From a virus: 29,307 nucleotides of DNA. Both the position numbers and the translations under genes were made by a program. Of this stretch, positions 8,701-15,967 are shown piece by piece (within the stretch, counting starts at the first letter, position 1; every line of letters starts with the position of its first letter). The stretch covers positions 1 to 29,307 of the IMG/VR virus record IMGVR_UViG_3300020183_000347; one strand, 5' to 3'. Below the pieces are notes generated by a model. That model was not told the DNA's origin. It did no database searches and saw nothing but the letters and a program-made list of their open reading frames with translations.

Positions 8701-8897
8701 CAGCTAATCCTTTAGTTCCTCCTCCAGCACCTGTGCTTAATATAGTGCCTAGACCAATAAAACAGCTAGACGGTTCTGTTGAGTATGATTTAGAAATATA
8801 TACGGCTACAGATACTACCGGATATCCAATTGCAATTAGCACTGAACTTCAGATTTCAAGACCTTCTGAGATAATAACTATACAAGGCATAACATAA
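5706..8897 (+). CDS. Tail hub / host-specificity protein gpJ-like, N-terminal half, with inserted Hint domain
   Basis: 1063 residues from ATG 5706 (an in-frame TTG at 5700 is less likely). After a short leader QGGKGG comes a Hint domain (residues 23-151, listed separately), then KGGRKS and the gpJ core. Core landmarks shared with lambda gpJ are EAPNSLFS...FGEGP, VPSNYNQ (429 on), GAWDGTF (568), NPVWVLYDLLTNQSYGLG, AQYCD, GCDRRSQALRFAQYLL and VERDTDEVVTITASEY. The hub caps the tail tube and carries fibres that contact the host. Between VPSNY and WDGTF there is a ~120-residue insertion absent from lambda, with a GSGYLSTPTITAS beta-domain signature. The ORF stops near where lambda gpJ enters its FN3 region; the next gene starts by TAATG overlap and seems to supply the rest. 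Confidence 0.85.
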   Translation: MYKSYYIINGKAVPLIQGGKGGCFAAGTLIDVPGGVKAIELVQVGDLVTSFNEHGLITQNRVTHIFEHEDDEILEVKYWNGSFDITPNHWVLNEYMAFTAIGNLKVDDVLVDRLGYFRPILAVNKKPNARVYNLTVENNHTYISNGIRVHNKGGRKSAAAPATEAPNSLFSTDLLFCTFAFGEGPLYRINPNGPQDIEFNESSIDDLVKLDGDGTLNTDLFFTTSSTGAVTGKGVPSATRFAGKTVTPQGFNSPVSLKKGNLTSIPAVTVIQNTSQNSWDALDFNFLISGLQKMDSQGNVFGFSVGIKITLFEHTGTTILKNKDGEEIIVEKTIEGRTNTNFKFNVNIIIPDNAKSSNGYKYKIEKTTDDSDSSKIADAISFVGWDEIKNSKQLYPRTALLGVALRSGAEYSGSIPTITSLIKGLIIKVPSNYNQPVLSTGEIDWRELETPTSGPNSYTTCGYNLETQGVGVSSVTLGDSNDSTGYTTGDSVTFSAPQILGGVTATGTVVATDGKITSVTITNSGSGYLSTPTITASTGILNNLTLTAVLAAKSLLTDINPIIYKGAWDGTFVYKWTQNPVWVLYDLLTNQSYGLGIPEDNIDKFKFFKVAQYCDAVDPKTGKFDGVSGFADGTFRHKPRGKFTSVRQNQIGLDLGTAIVERRFVCNISINTQKQVMDIINQVSALFRGILFYNGGKISINVDMPDEIPVAIYNETNILKESLIISGIKESELLTGVEVSYLEPRNHSRRELVRLDDPKAISDFNSIENVKSIDLPGCDRRSQALRFAQYLLASSKYIRRKAIFKTPAEGMTSTIGDIIAISQKIGGISWGYGGRVFANSSVASTNVILEHFTSPAITAADIQGNTLPIALRVINRETDRVELYICQNTFSSVSSSNVNAGIDIVELTVQKIYKPQTKSFANIGNFSANLVPVKGDIWSLGEVNPTNFYINTNDKLFKIINVERDTDEVVTITASEYISNVYVDSDSLISYVPVKYTDTANPLVPPPAPVLNIVPRPIKQLDGSVEYDLEIYTATDTTGYPIAISTELQISRPSEIITIQGIT
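5772..6158 (+). other. Hint (mini-intein / BIL-like) domain inside gpJ
   Basis: 129 residues, C23 to N151 of the hub protein. Block A starts with CFAAGTLI and continues to IELVQVGDLV. Block B has the TPNH (T-x-x-H) motif at 86-89. Block F is RVYNLTVENNHTYISNG and block G ends in VHN. No LAGLIDADG or HNH homing endonuclease fits in this length. The residue after HN is Lys, not Cys, Ser or Thr, so standard protein splicing would lack its +1 nucleophile. That pattern resembles A-type bacterial intein-like (BIL) domains, which can cleave at their ends. Flanks are GGKGG and KGGRKS, so the domain interrupts the Gly/Lys leader seen at the start of many gpJ proteins. Activity is inference. Confidence 0.85.
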
Positions 8898-11800
8898 TGG
8901 CATTCAAAACAATAAAAGTAGATAGCACAGCTAATATTACTAACGGTATGGGCGTAGCCATAGTAGGTAAAAATGGTTTTAATACTGTTTTAGGATCTAT
9001 ACCTGTTTTATGTAACGCTGTTTCTAAAACGGATGTTACTGGTGATAAGACTATTAAGGACGGTAATTTACAGCTTACTCTAGAGGGTTTTTCAGGACTA
9101 TTTGATCTTAACTTTTTTAAACATGTTTTAGAAGTTAATGACGATCCTGCGGTGTTTGGAGGATTAAAAGGTATTGATCACATAGGTATACCTATAAATG
9201 AAAAATCAGGTACAGGCGCTGAAATAGGACATGTAGGACATAATCCTATCATTACTCAAATCAGCGCCCCTGTTCAAAGTTTTGACTTAGCAACTAATAC
9301 ACTTAAAGTAAATAATAGTGTTAGTGCAAATAATCCTAACACATTTTTGCTTGATGCTCTACCGTCAACACCTTTCTATATAAAAATTAGTCAATTATTA
9401 GATCAAACAAATTTTGCTAATAACAGTGTATATGTAGAGGGATTAAGAGAAACTTTTACAAAAACTTTTAATACATCTGTTACAAATCAATTTGGTTTTA
9501 GTAATGTAAATATAAATATTACGCCTAGATATAAAACAGCTATTTCTGTTTACATAGACAATGAAGAACAACAACAAGCTATTTTTACTTGGGATTTTAA
9601 ATCTAATGTGAATGTTCAGGTTGCGACAGGCAAAGTTTTAACTATTAGAACAGATCACTATACAGTGCCTGTTATAGAACCTGGAGATAACATATCTCTG
9701 TTTTCTAGTAACGTCTACGCTATATCAGAAACTAGTTATAACCCTGGTAGCCCTAGTTATAACGCTGCATTAACAGCTAATAGTTTATACAGAGTTAAAT
9801 TTGCCTCTACTTTAACTGCTAACTTATCTGGAGATACAGGTGTAAACATTACTCCTGATACTCAAGGAACTGTGGGTAACCTTAATTCTAGCACAAAAAC
9901 TTTTACAGTAGATTATGATCAGACTATATTTCCCGGTGTATATGATCTAGCTAATTATAAAATATATGACATAAGTTTAAGTAGAGATTTTGAAAGTTTA
10001 GAACTCACTAAGGAAGGGAAAATAAAAAATATTCCTATAGGTAATTATGTAGTTAGAGCTAGAAATACTAACTCTTTTAATAGAAAAAGTCCTTTTTCTA
10101 CTAAACGTGTGCTTATTAAAAGCATACCTATAGGCAGAGTAGTAGATTTAAACATATCAGAAGAGCTATATAAAGATAAACAAGTAGGAGTGGCTGTTAG
10201 AGCTACTGTTTCTTTTACTCCCATTATAAATCAATCTGTAACAGAATACGAGGTATCTTATAAAATAGTTAATAATTCAACAAGTGTAGATCTACTTAGT
10301 TTTACAACTGTCAAAGTACCTGCCAGTGGTATAGCAGAAGATGGTAAAATACATTTTAAAATAGATAATATAGAAAGAGGTGGTGCGCCAGCAGCTCATA
10401 AACTACATGTAAGAGTAACTCCTTTAAACAACGATATAAGAGGAATAACTTCTGAAACAACTAAAGATATAGTAGGTAAAACAGCTAAACCATCTGGGGT
10501 TACTAGATTTGCGGTTAGTCAACTTGCAGATCAATTGTTATTTAGTTGGACAGTGCCCAGAGACGCAAACGGTGATCCACTTGAAATAGATCTCTATCAG
10601 TTTACTATCAAGCAACTTGCAGGTGCCTATTCATCCGTTAGTGAATCTGACTGGGATTCTTCTACAGAGATAGGATCAGCTTTTGCTAATGTCAGTTTTT
10701 TAAGTTCTCCGGTTAGAGAGTACGGTACATTTACTTATTTGATAAGAACTAAAGACACAACATCTAATCAATGTGAGCCCGATCAGATAGAGGCCTATAC
10801 TATAACCACTATAAGACCTCCTAATCTACAAACTTTTAGAGCCTTTAGTGAAGATGATCCTGGCGCTAATGACTATATCTCTGGAAGCACTAATAATAAC
10901 TTTTTTGAAGCACATTATCCAAGTTTTGCTAATTCAGCTCATGGAGGTATTGCAGGAGCAGGTAGAAACATAGTAGATAATTCTAATGGCACTTCTATAG
11001 GATTTAGTGTAGCCTCTGGAGCTACAGATTTAAAAGCCACAAGTAATGCTACTTATTTTACACAAATTAGAGATTTAGGAGAACTCGTAACAGCCAGATT
11101 AATATCTACTGTTAACTTAGTTCAGATTATTACTACTACTTATAATGACTTTAAAGAAAATTTACACGTAGGTGTGTCAGACGTATCTGCGTCACCAGGA
11201 ACTTTCAATGATACTGATATCGGATTAATTTTATCTTCTAATAGTGCTGTTTATGATTCCAATAATAAAACATTGACAAGTGGCGGATCTACTGGTAACG
11301 TATATGCAATATGGAATTATGGTCAGTATGCACCCTCGGCAGGAATACCTGCCGGTGATGTCTCAAATTCCAACAGCTATGCTTTAATAGCTGGAGTATT
11401 AGACGATGATCAGATAGTTTTAGGAAACACTTATTTTGCTAATGGAGCGCTTACCGGGTCGAACACTTTAGCTAATTTAACTAGTGGTATTTCTTATGCT
11501 TTGGTTAACTTAGGTCAGTTTAGCGATAAATCTACTGTTACATACTCAGGTCCTTCGGGGTCATTAAGTTTTAACGTAGACTTTAGATATTCTACTTCTA
11601 GTAATGTGTACTACTCAAGTAATAATCAAGTTAATACCAATGCTTTTGTAGGTTATGAAACAAATGAGGGATTTATACCTATAGCAGAGTCAGATATTTC
11701 ATTTAGACATTTTCAACTTAGATTAAGTGTAATTAATAGTAAACCGGATCAAGTATCTGCTATATTAGATAAATTTAGGTACGCTGTTAACCTAACTAGA

Positions 11801-12034
11801 AAAATTTTCTCGACTAGTAATACTGTTAATAGCAGTAATGTTAAAATAGATTACAGTTCTGCAGGGTTTTCAATTGATCCAAACATTTCTGTTACACAGG
11901 CTTCGGGCTTAACCCCGGTAGTAGCCATAGTAAATTCTAGAAATACAAATAACTGTCATATATCTCTATTCGACTCTGCAACAGGAGTTTCTGTTACAGG
12001 CGTAAAAATAGATATCATAGCAAACGGAGCTTAA
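8897..12034 (+). CDS. J-like tail protein with FN3-like modules, probable C-terminal half of the hub/fibre
   Basis: 1045 residues. The early part is beta-rich and not recognised in detail. PIGNYVVRARNTNSFNRKSPFS (around residues 375-395) resembles the FN3 strand 'LGNYRLTVRAVNAWG' of lambda gpJ. Residues ~530-635 (KPSGVTRFAV...LLFSWTVP...YTFTIKQL-like) look like a fibronectin type III module. The C-terminal 400 residues are Ser/Asn/Thr-rich beta structure, as expected for a surface-exposed receptor-contact region. It starts within the stop codon of the gpJ-like gene (TAATG), so the two halves of a lambda-type J appear to be made as separate coupled proteins. It could equally be an independent tail-tip fibre protein; the assignment is from order and weak similarity. 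Confidence 0.6.
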   Translation: MAFKTIKVDSTANITNGMGVAIVGKNGFNTVLGSIPVLCNAVSKTDVTGDKTIKDGNLQLTLEGFSGLFDLNFFKHVLEVNDDPAVFGGLKGIDHIGIPINEKSGTGAEIGHVGHNPIITQISAPVQSFDLATNTLKVNNSVSANNPNTFLLDALPSTPFYIKISQLLDQTNFANNSVYVEGLRETFTKTFNTSVTNQFGFSNVNINITPRYKTAISVYIDNEEQQQAIFTWDFKSNVNVQVATGKVLTIRTDHYTVPVIEPGDNISLFSSNVYAISETSYNPGSPSYNAALTANSLYRVKFASTLTANLSGDTGVNITPDTQGTVGNLNSSTKTFTVDYDQTIFPGVYDLANYKIYDISLSRDFESLELTKEGKIKNIPIGNYVVRARNTNSFNRKSPFSTKRVLIKSIPIGRVVDLNISEELYKDKQVGVAVRATVSFTPIINQSVTEYEVSYKIVNNSTSVDLLSFTTVKVPASGIAEDGKIHFKIDNIERGGAPAAHKLHVRVTPLNNDIRGITSETTKDIVGKTAKPSGVTRFAVSQLADQLLFSWTVPRDANGDPLEIDLYQFTIKQLAGAYSSVSESDWDSSTEIGSAFANVSFLSSPVREYGTFTYLIRTKDTTSNQCEPDQIEAYTITTIRPPNLQTFRAFSEDDPGANDYISGSTNNNFFEAHYPSFANSAHGGIAGAGRNIVDNSNGTSIGFSVASGATDLKATSNATYFTQIRDLGELVTARLISTVNLVQIITTTYNDFKENLHVGVSDVSASPGTFNDTDIGLILSSNSAVYDSNNKTLTSGGSTGNVYAIWNYGQYAPSAGIPAGDVSNSNSYALIAGVLDDDQIVLGNTYFANGALTGSNTLANLTSGISYALVNLGQFSDKSTVTYSGPSGSLSFNVDFRYSTSSNVYYSSNNQVNTNAFVGYETNEGFIPIAESDISFRHFQLRLSVINSKPDQVSAILDKFRYAVNLTRKIFSTSNTVNSSNVKIDYSSAGFSIDPNISVTQASGLTPVVAIVNSRNTNNCHISLFDSATGVSVTGVKIDIIANGA

Positions 12035-12037
12035 TTT

Positions 12038-12958
12038 ATGCCAACTTCAAATATTTTTTCAACTCCATCTGCGTCTCAGAGCATAGGATTAGGTAGAATT
12101 CAAGTTAATGAATCTCTGTTTGCTTTATTACAAAATTTTTATAGCCTTGCCAAACCTACAACTACTAATATTACCTATGAAAACGATGCTACTGCTCTTC
12201 CAAACGGCATGTTGTACGTTGATGCTAACAACGGTGTTCTATATAAAGTAGATGGTACACATTCCAAAAATGCAGTAGTCGGACAGAATCTATCTAGGTA
12301 CGGAATAGCTTATCGTATAGAAAAAGATCTAGTTCATGCAGCGGGTAATGTAATAAATCAATACGAAATAGGAGAATTATTTAGTACTACTTTTACCGGT
12401 GCTCCAGCATCAAACGCTAGACTCTATATGAAGTTTTCGAATAGTAGTCCTTTTATAGTAGATGTTGGTATACCTCCTACTAATTCCGTTGATTCAACTA
12501 TCCTGCAAGATTCCGCTGTAACAGATGCTAAACTAGCTAGCGGTGGTAAAATAAAATTTAATACAACAGGTTTCACAACAATTGGTAACAGTACCCTAAA
12601 CAGTAATCATCACCTTGTAGTATATAATAATGTTAATACTGCTTATGCCAACGTATCTAATCAAACTTTAACAGATGCATCTACTATTACTTGGGATCTG
12701 TTTCTTGGTCAAGTTGCCACAGTTACTATCGCAGGAAATAGAACTTTTGGAGCACCACAAAATATGAGAGTAGGAACTTATATTCTTCACGTCATACAAG
12801 ACGGTACCGGTAGTAGAACAATCACATGGAATAGTGCTTATAAATTTCCTGCAGGTGTAGCACCAACACTAACTAGTACTGCTAGTGCCAGAGACGTATT
12901 TTCATTTATATCAGACGGTACTAATATGTATGGCAATATGTTGCCAGATGTTAAATAA
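12038..12958 (+). CDS. Tail fibre-like protein
   Basis: 306 residues. The N-terminal third (IQVNESLFALLQNFYSLA) may attach to the tail. A short DSTILQDSAVTDAKLASGG stretch resembles the link segments of fibre proteins. The C-terminal ~110 residues (TLTDASTITWDLFLGQ... TVTIAGNRTFGAP... GTYILHVIQDGTGSRTI) match a beta-sandwich module common at the ends of marine phage fibres and other virion proteins, with the recurring 'Q-D-G-T-G-S-R-T-I-T-W' strand. It follows the J-like gene after three bases and precedes a second fibre gene with its own AAGGAG ribosome-binding site. Receptor binding or scaffold role is inferred. Confidence 0.65.
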   Translation: MPTSNIFSTPSASQSIGLGRIQVNESLFALLQNFYSLAKPTTTNITYENDATALPNGMLYVDANNGVLYKVDGTHSKNAVVGQNLSRYGIAYRIEKDLVHAAGNVINQYEIGELFSTTFTGAPASNARLYMKFSNSSPFIVDVGIPPTNSVDSTILQDSAVTDAKLASGGKIKFNTTGFTTIGNSTLNSNHHLVVYNNVNTAYANVSNQTLTDASTITWDLFLGQVATVTIAGNRTFGAPQNMRVGTYILHVIQDGTGSRTITWNSAYKFPAGVAPTLTSTASARDVFSFISDGTNMYGNMLPDVK

Positions 12959-12967
12959 GGAGACTCT

Positions 12968-14752
12968 ATGGCATTAACTAAAATAACTAGTACCGTAATT
13001 GGAGCTAATGTTATAGGTGAGTCTCAAATTGCTAATAATGCAATTGTACAGAGACATATAAACAGTTCTATAGTTATATTAGGAAATGAAGCTAATCTTT
13101 ATAATACTTTTATTACTCTTAGTGCAAACGATTTTAATACTCTTGAAGCTGCTCAGGCAAACGATTTTAATACTCTTGAAGCTGCTCAGGCAAACGATTT
13201 TAATACGAGAGCATCTATTAGAAATGAATTTAGGGCTAATGATTTTAATTCTTTTGCTAATGCTCTAGCTAACGATTTTGGAACTTTTAGTAATGTTGAA
13301 GCTAATATTTATAATACTTTTCTTGCTTTTAGTGCAAACGATTTTAATACGCTACTTAGCGCCCAGAGCAATGACGGCGCTACACTCGCCACTGCACGTG
13401 GCAATGACCACTCAACGCTGCTTAGCGCTCAGAGCAATGACGGCGTTACGCTTGCCACTGCACGTGACAATGACCACTCAACGCTACTTAGCGCTCAGAG
13501 TAATGATGGCGCTACACTCGCCACTGCACGTGGCAATGACCACTTAACGCTACTTAGCGCTCAATCAAATGACGGCGCTACACTACTTAGCGCTAGGGCA
13601 AACGATTTTGATACATACACTGCAATAACTGCTGACGCAAGTAAAACTTTTACAAGTAATAAAACTTTTGATAGAGACGTTATAATAACAGGTAATCTAT
13701 TTATATTAGGAGATAGTGTAACCGCTAATGTCTCTAATATAGTTACAGAAGATAAAACCCTAGTAGTAAACTTTAACAGCTCCGATGCTTTAGCTGAAGG
13801 CGCTGGTATTCAAATAGCGGGTACTAGTAATCAACTATTAGCTAATATAATTTATGCAACAGCATCGCTGTCTAATTTTAGAGTAGGAACAGGTACTTTA
13901 ACCAGTGCAGATGATGTAGCTAGAGTTAAAGATTTTCAGGCAAATGACCACGCTACACTACTTAGTGCTCAGAGCAATGATGGCGCTACACTTGCCACTG
14001 CACGTGGCAATGACCACTCAACGCTACTCAGCGCTCAGAGCAATGACGGCGCTACATTACTTAGCGCTCAATCTAATGACGGCGCTACACTCGCTACCGC
14101 ACGTGGCAACGACCACTCAACGCTACTTAGCGCTCAGAGCAATGATGGCGCTACATTACTTAGCGCTCAATCAAATGACGGCGCTACACTCGCTACTGCA
14201 CGTGGCAACGACCACTCAACGCTACTTAGCGCTCAATCTAATGACGGCGCTACACTTCTTACAGCACTTAGCAACGACCACTCAACGTTACTTAGCGCTC
14301 AGAGCAATGATGGCGCTACACTCGCTACTGCACGTGGCAATGACCACTCAACGCTACTTAGCGCTCAGGCGAATGATTTTAATACTTTTACAAGTTTAGA
14401 CGCAGCTAAAGTATCTAAAACTGGCGACACAATGACTGGAGAACTTACTCTCTCTGGTCCACCTACAAGCTCTTCTAATGCTGCTACTAAAGCCTATGTA
14501 GATGGAGCTCTAGGTTTAAATTTACAACCCCGTTTTAACACTAATACAACTTCTGGCACTAGTAATTGTTTTTTTGTTAGAGTAAGTGCAAATAGTCCTG
14601 CTAGTATAAGTCATGTATATAGTTCTTTAAACGGAGTGGACCAAATTAACGGAACAGATTTTATATATAATTCAAGTAATGATACTATTCAATTTACAGA
14701 TAATTCTGTGCCATCCGGTCTTTCCGTATTAATTAGAGCCTTTACTAATTAA
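12968..14752 (+). CDS. Repetitive tail fibre protein with 11-residue repeats
   Basis: 594 residues, with an AAGGAG site seven bases before ATG 12968. Residues 1-41 form a cap (ITSTVIGANVIGESQIANNAIV). Residues 42-221 and 325-478 are two blocks of 11-residue units of the form (A/S/G)-N-D-x-x-T-L-x-x-A-(Q/R), about 16 and 14 units, with a four-residue insert (NEFR, 86-89). A globular module (222-324, SNKTFDRDVIITGNLFILG...) lies between them. VSKTGDTMTGELTL...NAATKAYVDGAL near residue 481 on is the Phage_fiber_2 type signature. The C-terminus holds a beta unit with NGVDQINGTDF and NDTIQFTDNSVPSG. Eleven-residue periodicity suggests a right-handed trimeric coiled coil, so the blocks are probably a long shaft. 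Confidence 0.8.
   Translation: MALTKITSTVIGANVIGESQIANNAIVQRHINSSIVILGNEANLYNTFITLSANDFNTLEAAQANDFNTLEAAQANDFNTRASIRNEFRANDFNSFANALANDFGTFSNVEANIYNTFLAFSANDFNTLLSAQSNDGATLATARGNDHSTLLSAQSNDGVTLATARDNDHSTLLSAQSNDGATLATARGNDHLTLLSAQSNDGATLLSARANDFDTYTAITADASKTFTSNKTFDRDVIITGNLFILGDSVTANVSNIVTEDKTLVVNFNSSDALAEGAGIQIAGTSNQLLANIIYATASLSNFRVGTGTLTSADDVARVKDFQANDHATLLSAQSNDGATLATARGNDHSTLLSAQSNDGATLLSAQSNDGATLATARGNDHSTLLSAQSNDGATLLSAQSNDGATLATARGNDHSTLLSAQSNDGATLLTALSNDHSTLLSAQSNDGATLATARGNDHSTLLSAQANDFNTFTSLDAAKVSKTGDTMTGELTLSGPPTSSSNAATKAYVDGALGLNLQPRFNTNTTSGTSNCFFVRVSANSPASISHVYSSLNGVDQINGTDFIYNSSNDTIQFTDNSVPSGLSVLIRAFTN
13091..13630 (+). repeat. 11-codon (33-base) repeat block 1 in fibre gene
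   Basis: About 16 units of 33 bases. Early units are degenerate (ANDFNTLEAAQ twice identically, ANIYNTFLAFS). From about 13356 they become near-identical 66-base pairs alternating SNDGATLATAR and GNDHSTLLSAQ. The late units look visibly richer in G+C than the flanking gene. Confidence 0.9.
13940..14401 (+). repeat. 11-codon (33-base) repeat block 2 in fibre gene
   Basis: Fourteen units of 33 bases, ANDHATLLSAQ to ANDFNTFTSLD. Two 99-base runs (SNDGATLATAR, GNDHSTLLSAQ, SNDGATLLSAQ) follow each other almost unchanged. Nucleotide identity with the late part of block 1 is high, pointing to recent expansion or exchange between blocks. Confidence 0.9.
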
Positions 14753-14763
14753 TAAATTTAACT

Positions 14764-14792
14764 TTGCCACTTTGTTATTAGTGTTATATCAT
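14764..14792 (+). promoter_or_regulatory. Sigma70-type promoter candidate
   Basis: TTGCCA at 14764-14769 (5 of 6 to TTGACA), a 17-base spacer, and TATCAT at 14787-14792 (5 of 6 to TATAAT) lie in the only gap between the fibre gene and the small-protein cluster. Transcription would begin near 14799, just before the AAGGAG ribosome-binding site at 14800-14805, giving a very short leader. Confidence 0.45.
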
Positions 14793-14811
14793 ACTAAAAA
14801 AGGAGTAAGAA

Positions 14812-14955
14812 GTGCCTCTTAAAAAAGGAAGTTCTCAAAAAACTATTAGTCGTAACATCTCTTATACCATGAAAAAATATCCAGACATGAGTCAGAAACA
14901 AGCTGTTGCTATTGCGCTATCAACTGCAAATAAAACTAAAAAGGTAAAAAAATGA
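14812..14955 (+). CDS. Small basic conserved phage protein (47 aa)
   Basis: The GTG start at 14812 has a strong AAGGAG site six bases upstream. The 47-residue product begins [16 protein letters not shown] and ends with [20 protein letters not shown] recognise this pattern ([12 protein letters not shown]... KQAVAIAL) as a small protein found again and again in unrelated phages, of unknown function. It is highly basic, with short helices, which would suit nucleic-acid contact or virion packing, but that is a guess. Its stop overlaps the next start as ATGA at 14952-14955. Confidence 0.8.
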   Translation: MPLKKGSSQKTISRNISYTMKKYPDMSQKQAVAIALSTANKTKKVKK

Positions 14956-15248
14956 AAAAAGCAGAAGAAGAATATGATTATGAAGGAGAGATGGCTAAAA
15001 CTACGTTGAAAAAGCTTATTGTATTTTCACGAGAACTTCTTCCTATGATTAAAGATGATCAACAACTACCTGCTTGGTTACAAGATAAATTTTCTAAACT
15101 AGATTACTATATAAATTCGGTTTATAGTTATATGAAATTTTCAGAAAATGGACCTGAAAAATACAGTGAAGAAACTGATGAATCTAATTTACCAGAAGCA
15201 AGTCAGATGGAATTAAAAATTGACCTGGAGGATAATTTAAAAAAATGA
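14952..15248 (+). CDS. Conserved small acidic helical phage protein, unknown function
   Basis: 98 residues, starting in the ATGA overlap with the 47-aa gene. The core [14 protein letters not shown]...[20 protein letters not shown] resembles a small family I associate with marine myo- and siphoviruses ('YEGEMAK... LPEWVQSKI... DYI'), without a known role. It is predicted helical with an acidic C-terminal third ([11 protein letters not shown]) and no membrane segment. Its opposite charge to the neighbouring basic proteins may mean they bind each other, which is speculation. The stop is TGA at 15246-15248. Confidence 0.75.
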   Translation: MKKAEEEYDYEGEMAKTTLKKLIVFSRELLPMIKDDQQLPAWLQDKFSKLDYYINSVYSYMKFSENGPEKYSEETDESNLPEASQMELKIDLEDNLKK

Positions 15249-15298
15249 GTATAGTTCCGCCTTTTCTACAAGAAAGTTCAAACATAAGGAGATTAAAA

Positions 15299-15418
15299 AT
15301 GGCAAAAGGAGCCAAAAAAGATACAATGAAAAAAGAAGCGGGTCTAACCGCAAAACAGAAAAAGCTTCCACCTGCTCTTCAAGCGGCTATTTTAAAAAAG
15401 CAAGGAAAAGCTAAATAA
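15299..15418 (+). CDS. Very small basic conserved phage protein (39 aa)
   Basis: ATG 15299 has AAGGAGA at 15287-15293, about five bases upstream. The product contains GLTAKQKKLPPALQAAILKK, a motif (LTxKQKKLPPxLQxAIL) I recognise from many phage small proteins of unknown function. An in-frame ATG at 15245 overlaps the previous stop as ATGA and would add 18 residues ([18 protein letters not shown]). The ribosome-binding site and the family's usual length favour 15299. Strongly basic, with one likely helix. Confidence 0.7.
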   Translation: MAKGAKKDTMKKEAGLTAKQKKLPPALQAAILKKQGKAK

Positions 15419-15427
15419 GGAGATAAT

Positions 15428-15712
15428 ATGGCAATGAATAATGAGACTAGCGGTAAGCCAGTTCCGGTAAAATACAAAGATGCACCTATGGGTGGATCTG
15501 AACTTAACAGTACAAAACCCGGTAGTGGCGGCGCTGCCGGAGCGGGTAAATACAGTTTAAAAAATCCAGAAGCTCACTATAATGTATCTGGCGGACCAAC
15601 TTTAGGATTTCCTATGGGAGGGCCAGAAGAAGATGCTTCTACTAAAACTGGTAAGGTTTTGAAAAAAATTACCGTTCCTAATATGGCACCAAATAATAGC
15701 GCGAGAAATTAA
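15428..15712 (+). CDS. Hypothetical Gly/Pro-rich small protein
   Basis: 94 residues from ATG 15428, with AAGGAG about five bases upstream. The product is low-complexity, rich in Gly, Pro, Ser, Asn and Lys (GSGGAAGAGKYSL, GGPTLGFPMGGPEED), with no membrane segment, cysteine or motif I recognise. It is probably disordered. Position at the end of the late operon suggests a virion or assembly accessory, without direct evidence. Confidence 0.6.
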   Translation: MAMNNETSGKPVPVKYKDAPMGGSELNSTKPGSGGAAGAGKYSLKNPEAHYNVSGGPTLGFPMGGPEEDASTKTGKVLKKITVPNMAPNNSARN

Positions 15713-15714
15713 CC

Positions 15715-15909
15715 GTGATTAAGCCTACAGGATCAGGTAGAATAATGGTTATTCGTAGTAAGTACGGAGACGTCACAGGTCAAGATATTGATGAAGCTGA
15801 TGACATTTTAAAGCCATCTTACAACGGTATTAACGCAGGTGCAAAAATTGACAAATCTAGAAGAAAATTAGACTATGGACAGGAAAAACCTGTAAATAGT
15901 TCAAAGTGA
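15715..15909 (+). CDS. Hypothetical small protein (GTG start or internal ATG)
   Basis: 64 residues from GTG 15715, two bases after the previous stop, with no clear ribosome-binding site. An in-frame ATG at 15745 with AGGT seven bases upstream would give a 54-residue version (MVIRSKYGDVTGQDIDEADD). Coupling to the preceding gene favours the GTG. The product is charged and soluble-looking with no recognised domain. It is the last gene before the terminator at 15940. Confidence 0.5.
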   Translation: MIKPTGSGRIMVIRSKYGDVTGQDIDEADDILKPSYNGINAGAKIDKSRRKLDYGQEKPVNSSK

Positions 15910-15939
15910 TTTAACTACATTTTTTAAACTTAAATAGTT

Positions 15940-15967
15940 AAAACCCCAGTTTATCCTGGGGTTTTTT
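15940..15967. terminator. Bidirectional rho-independent terminator between convergent operons
   Basis: AAAACCCCAG (15940-15949), loop TTTATC, CTGGGGTTTT (15956-15965) form a perfect 10-bp stem with T6 after it on the plus strand. The matching A-run before the stem gives U-run termination on the minus strand. The ThyX stop codon lies in the loop, so the right arm also encodes the last ThyX residues. A 7-bp inverted repeat (TTAACTA 15911-15917, TAGTTAA 15935-15941) lies just upstream and partly overlaps the stem. Confidence 0.85.

Noticed and set aside
8880-8900. Frameshift or sequencing error splitting one J gene
   Set aside because: The junction is a clean TAATG overlap like others in the operon, with no slippery run, and the second gene has its own N-terminal region.
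13356-14370. Regular repeats as a possible CRISPR array
   Set aside because: Units are contiguous, in frame and protein-coding with no unique spacers.
13278-14399. Long open frames on the plus strand in a second frame (13278-13547 and 13944-14399)
   Set aside because: They exist only because the 33-base repeats keep the second frame free of stops. Their products are Leu/Met/His-rich repeats of the same DNA with no ribosome-binding site.
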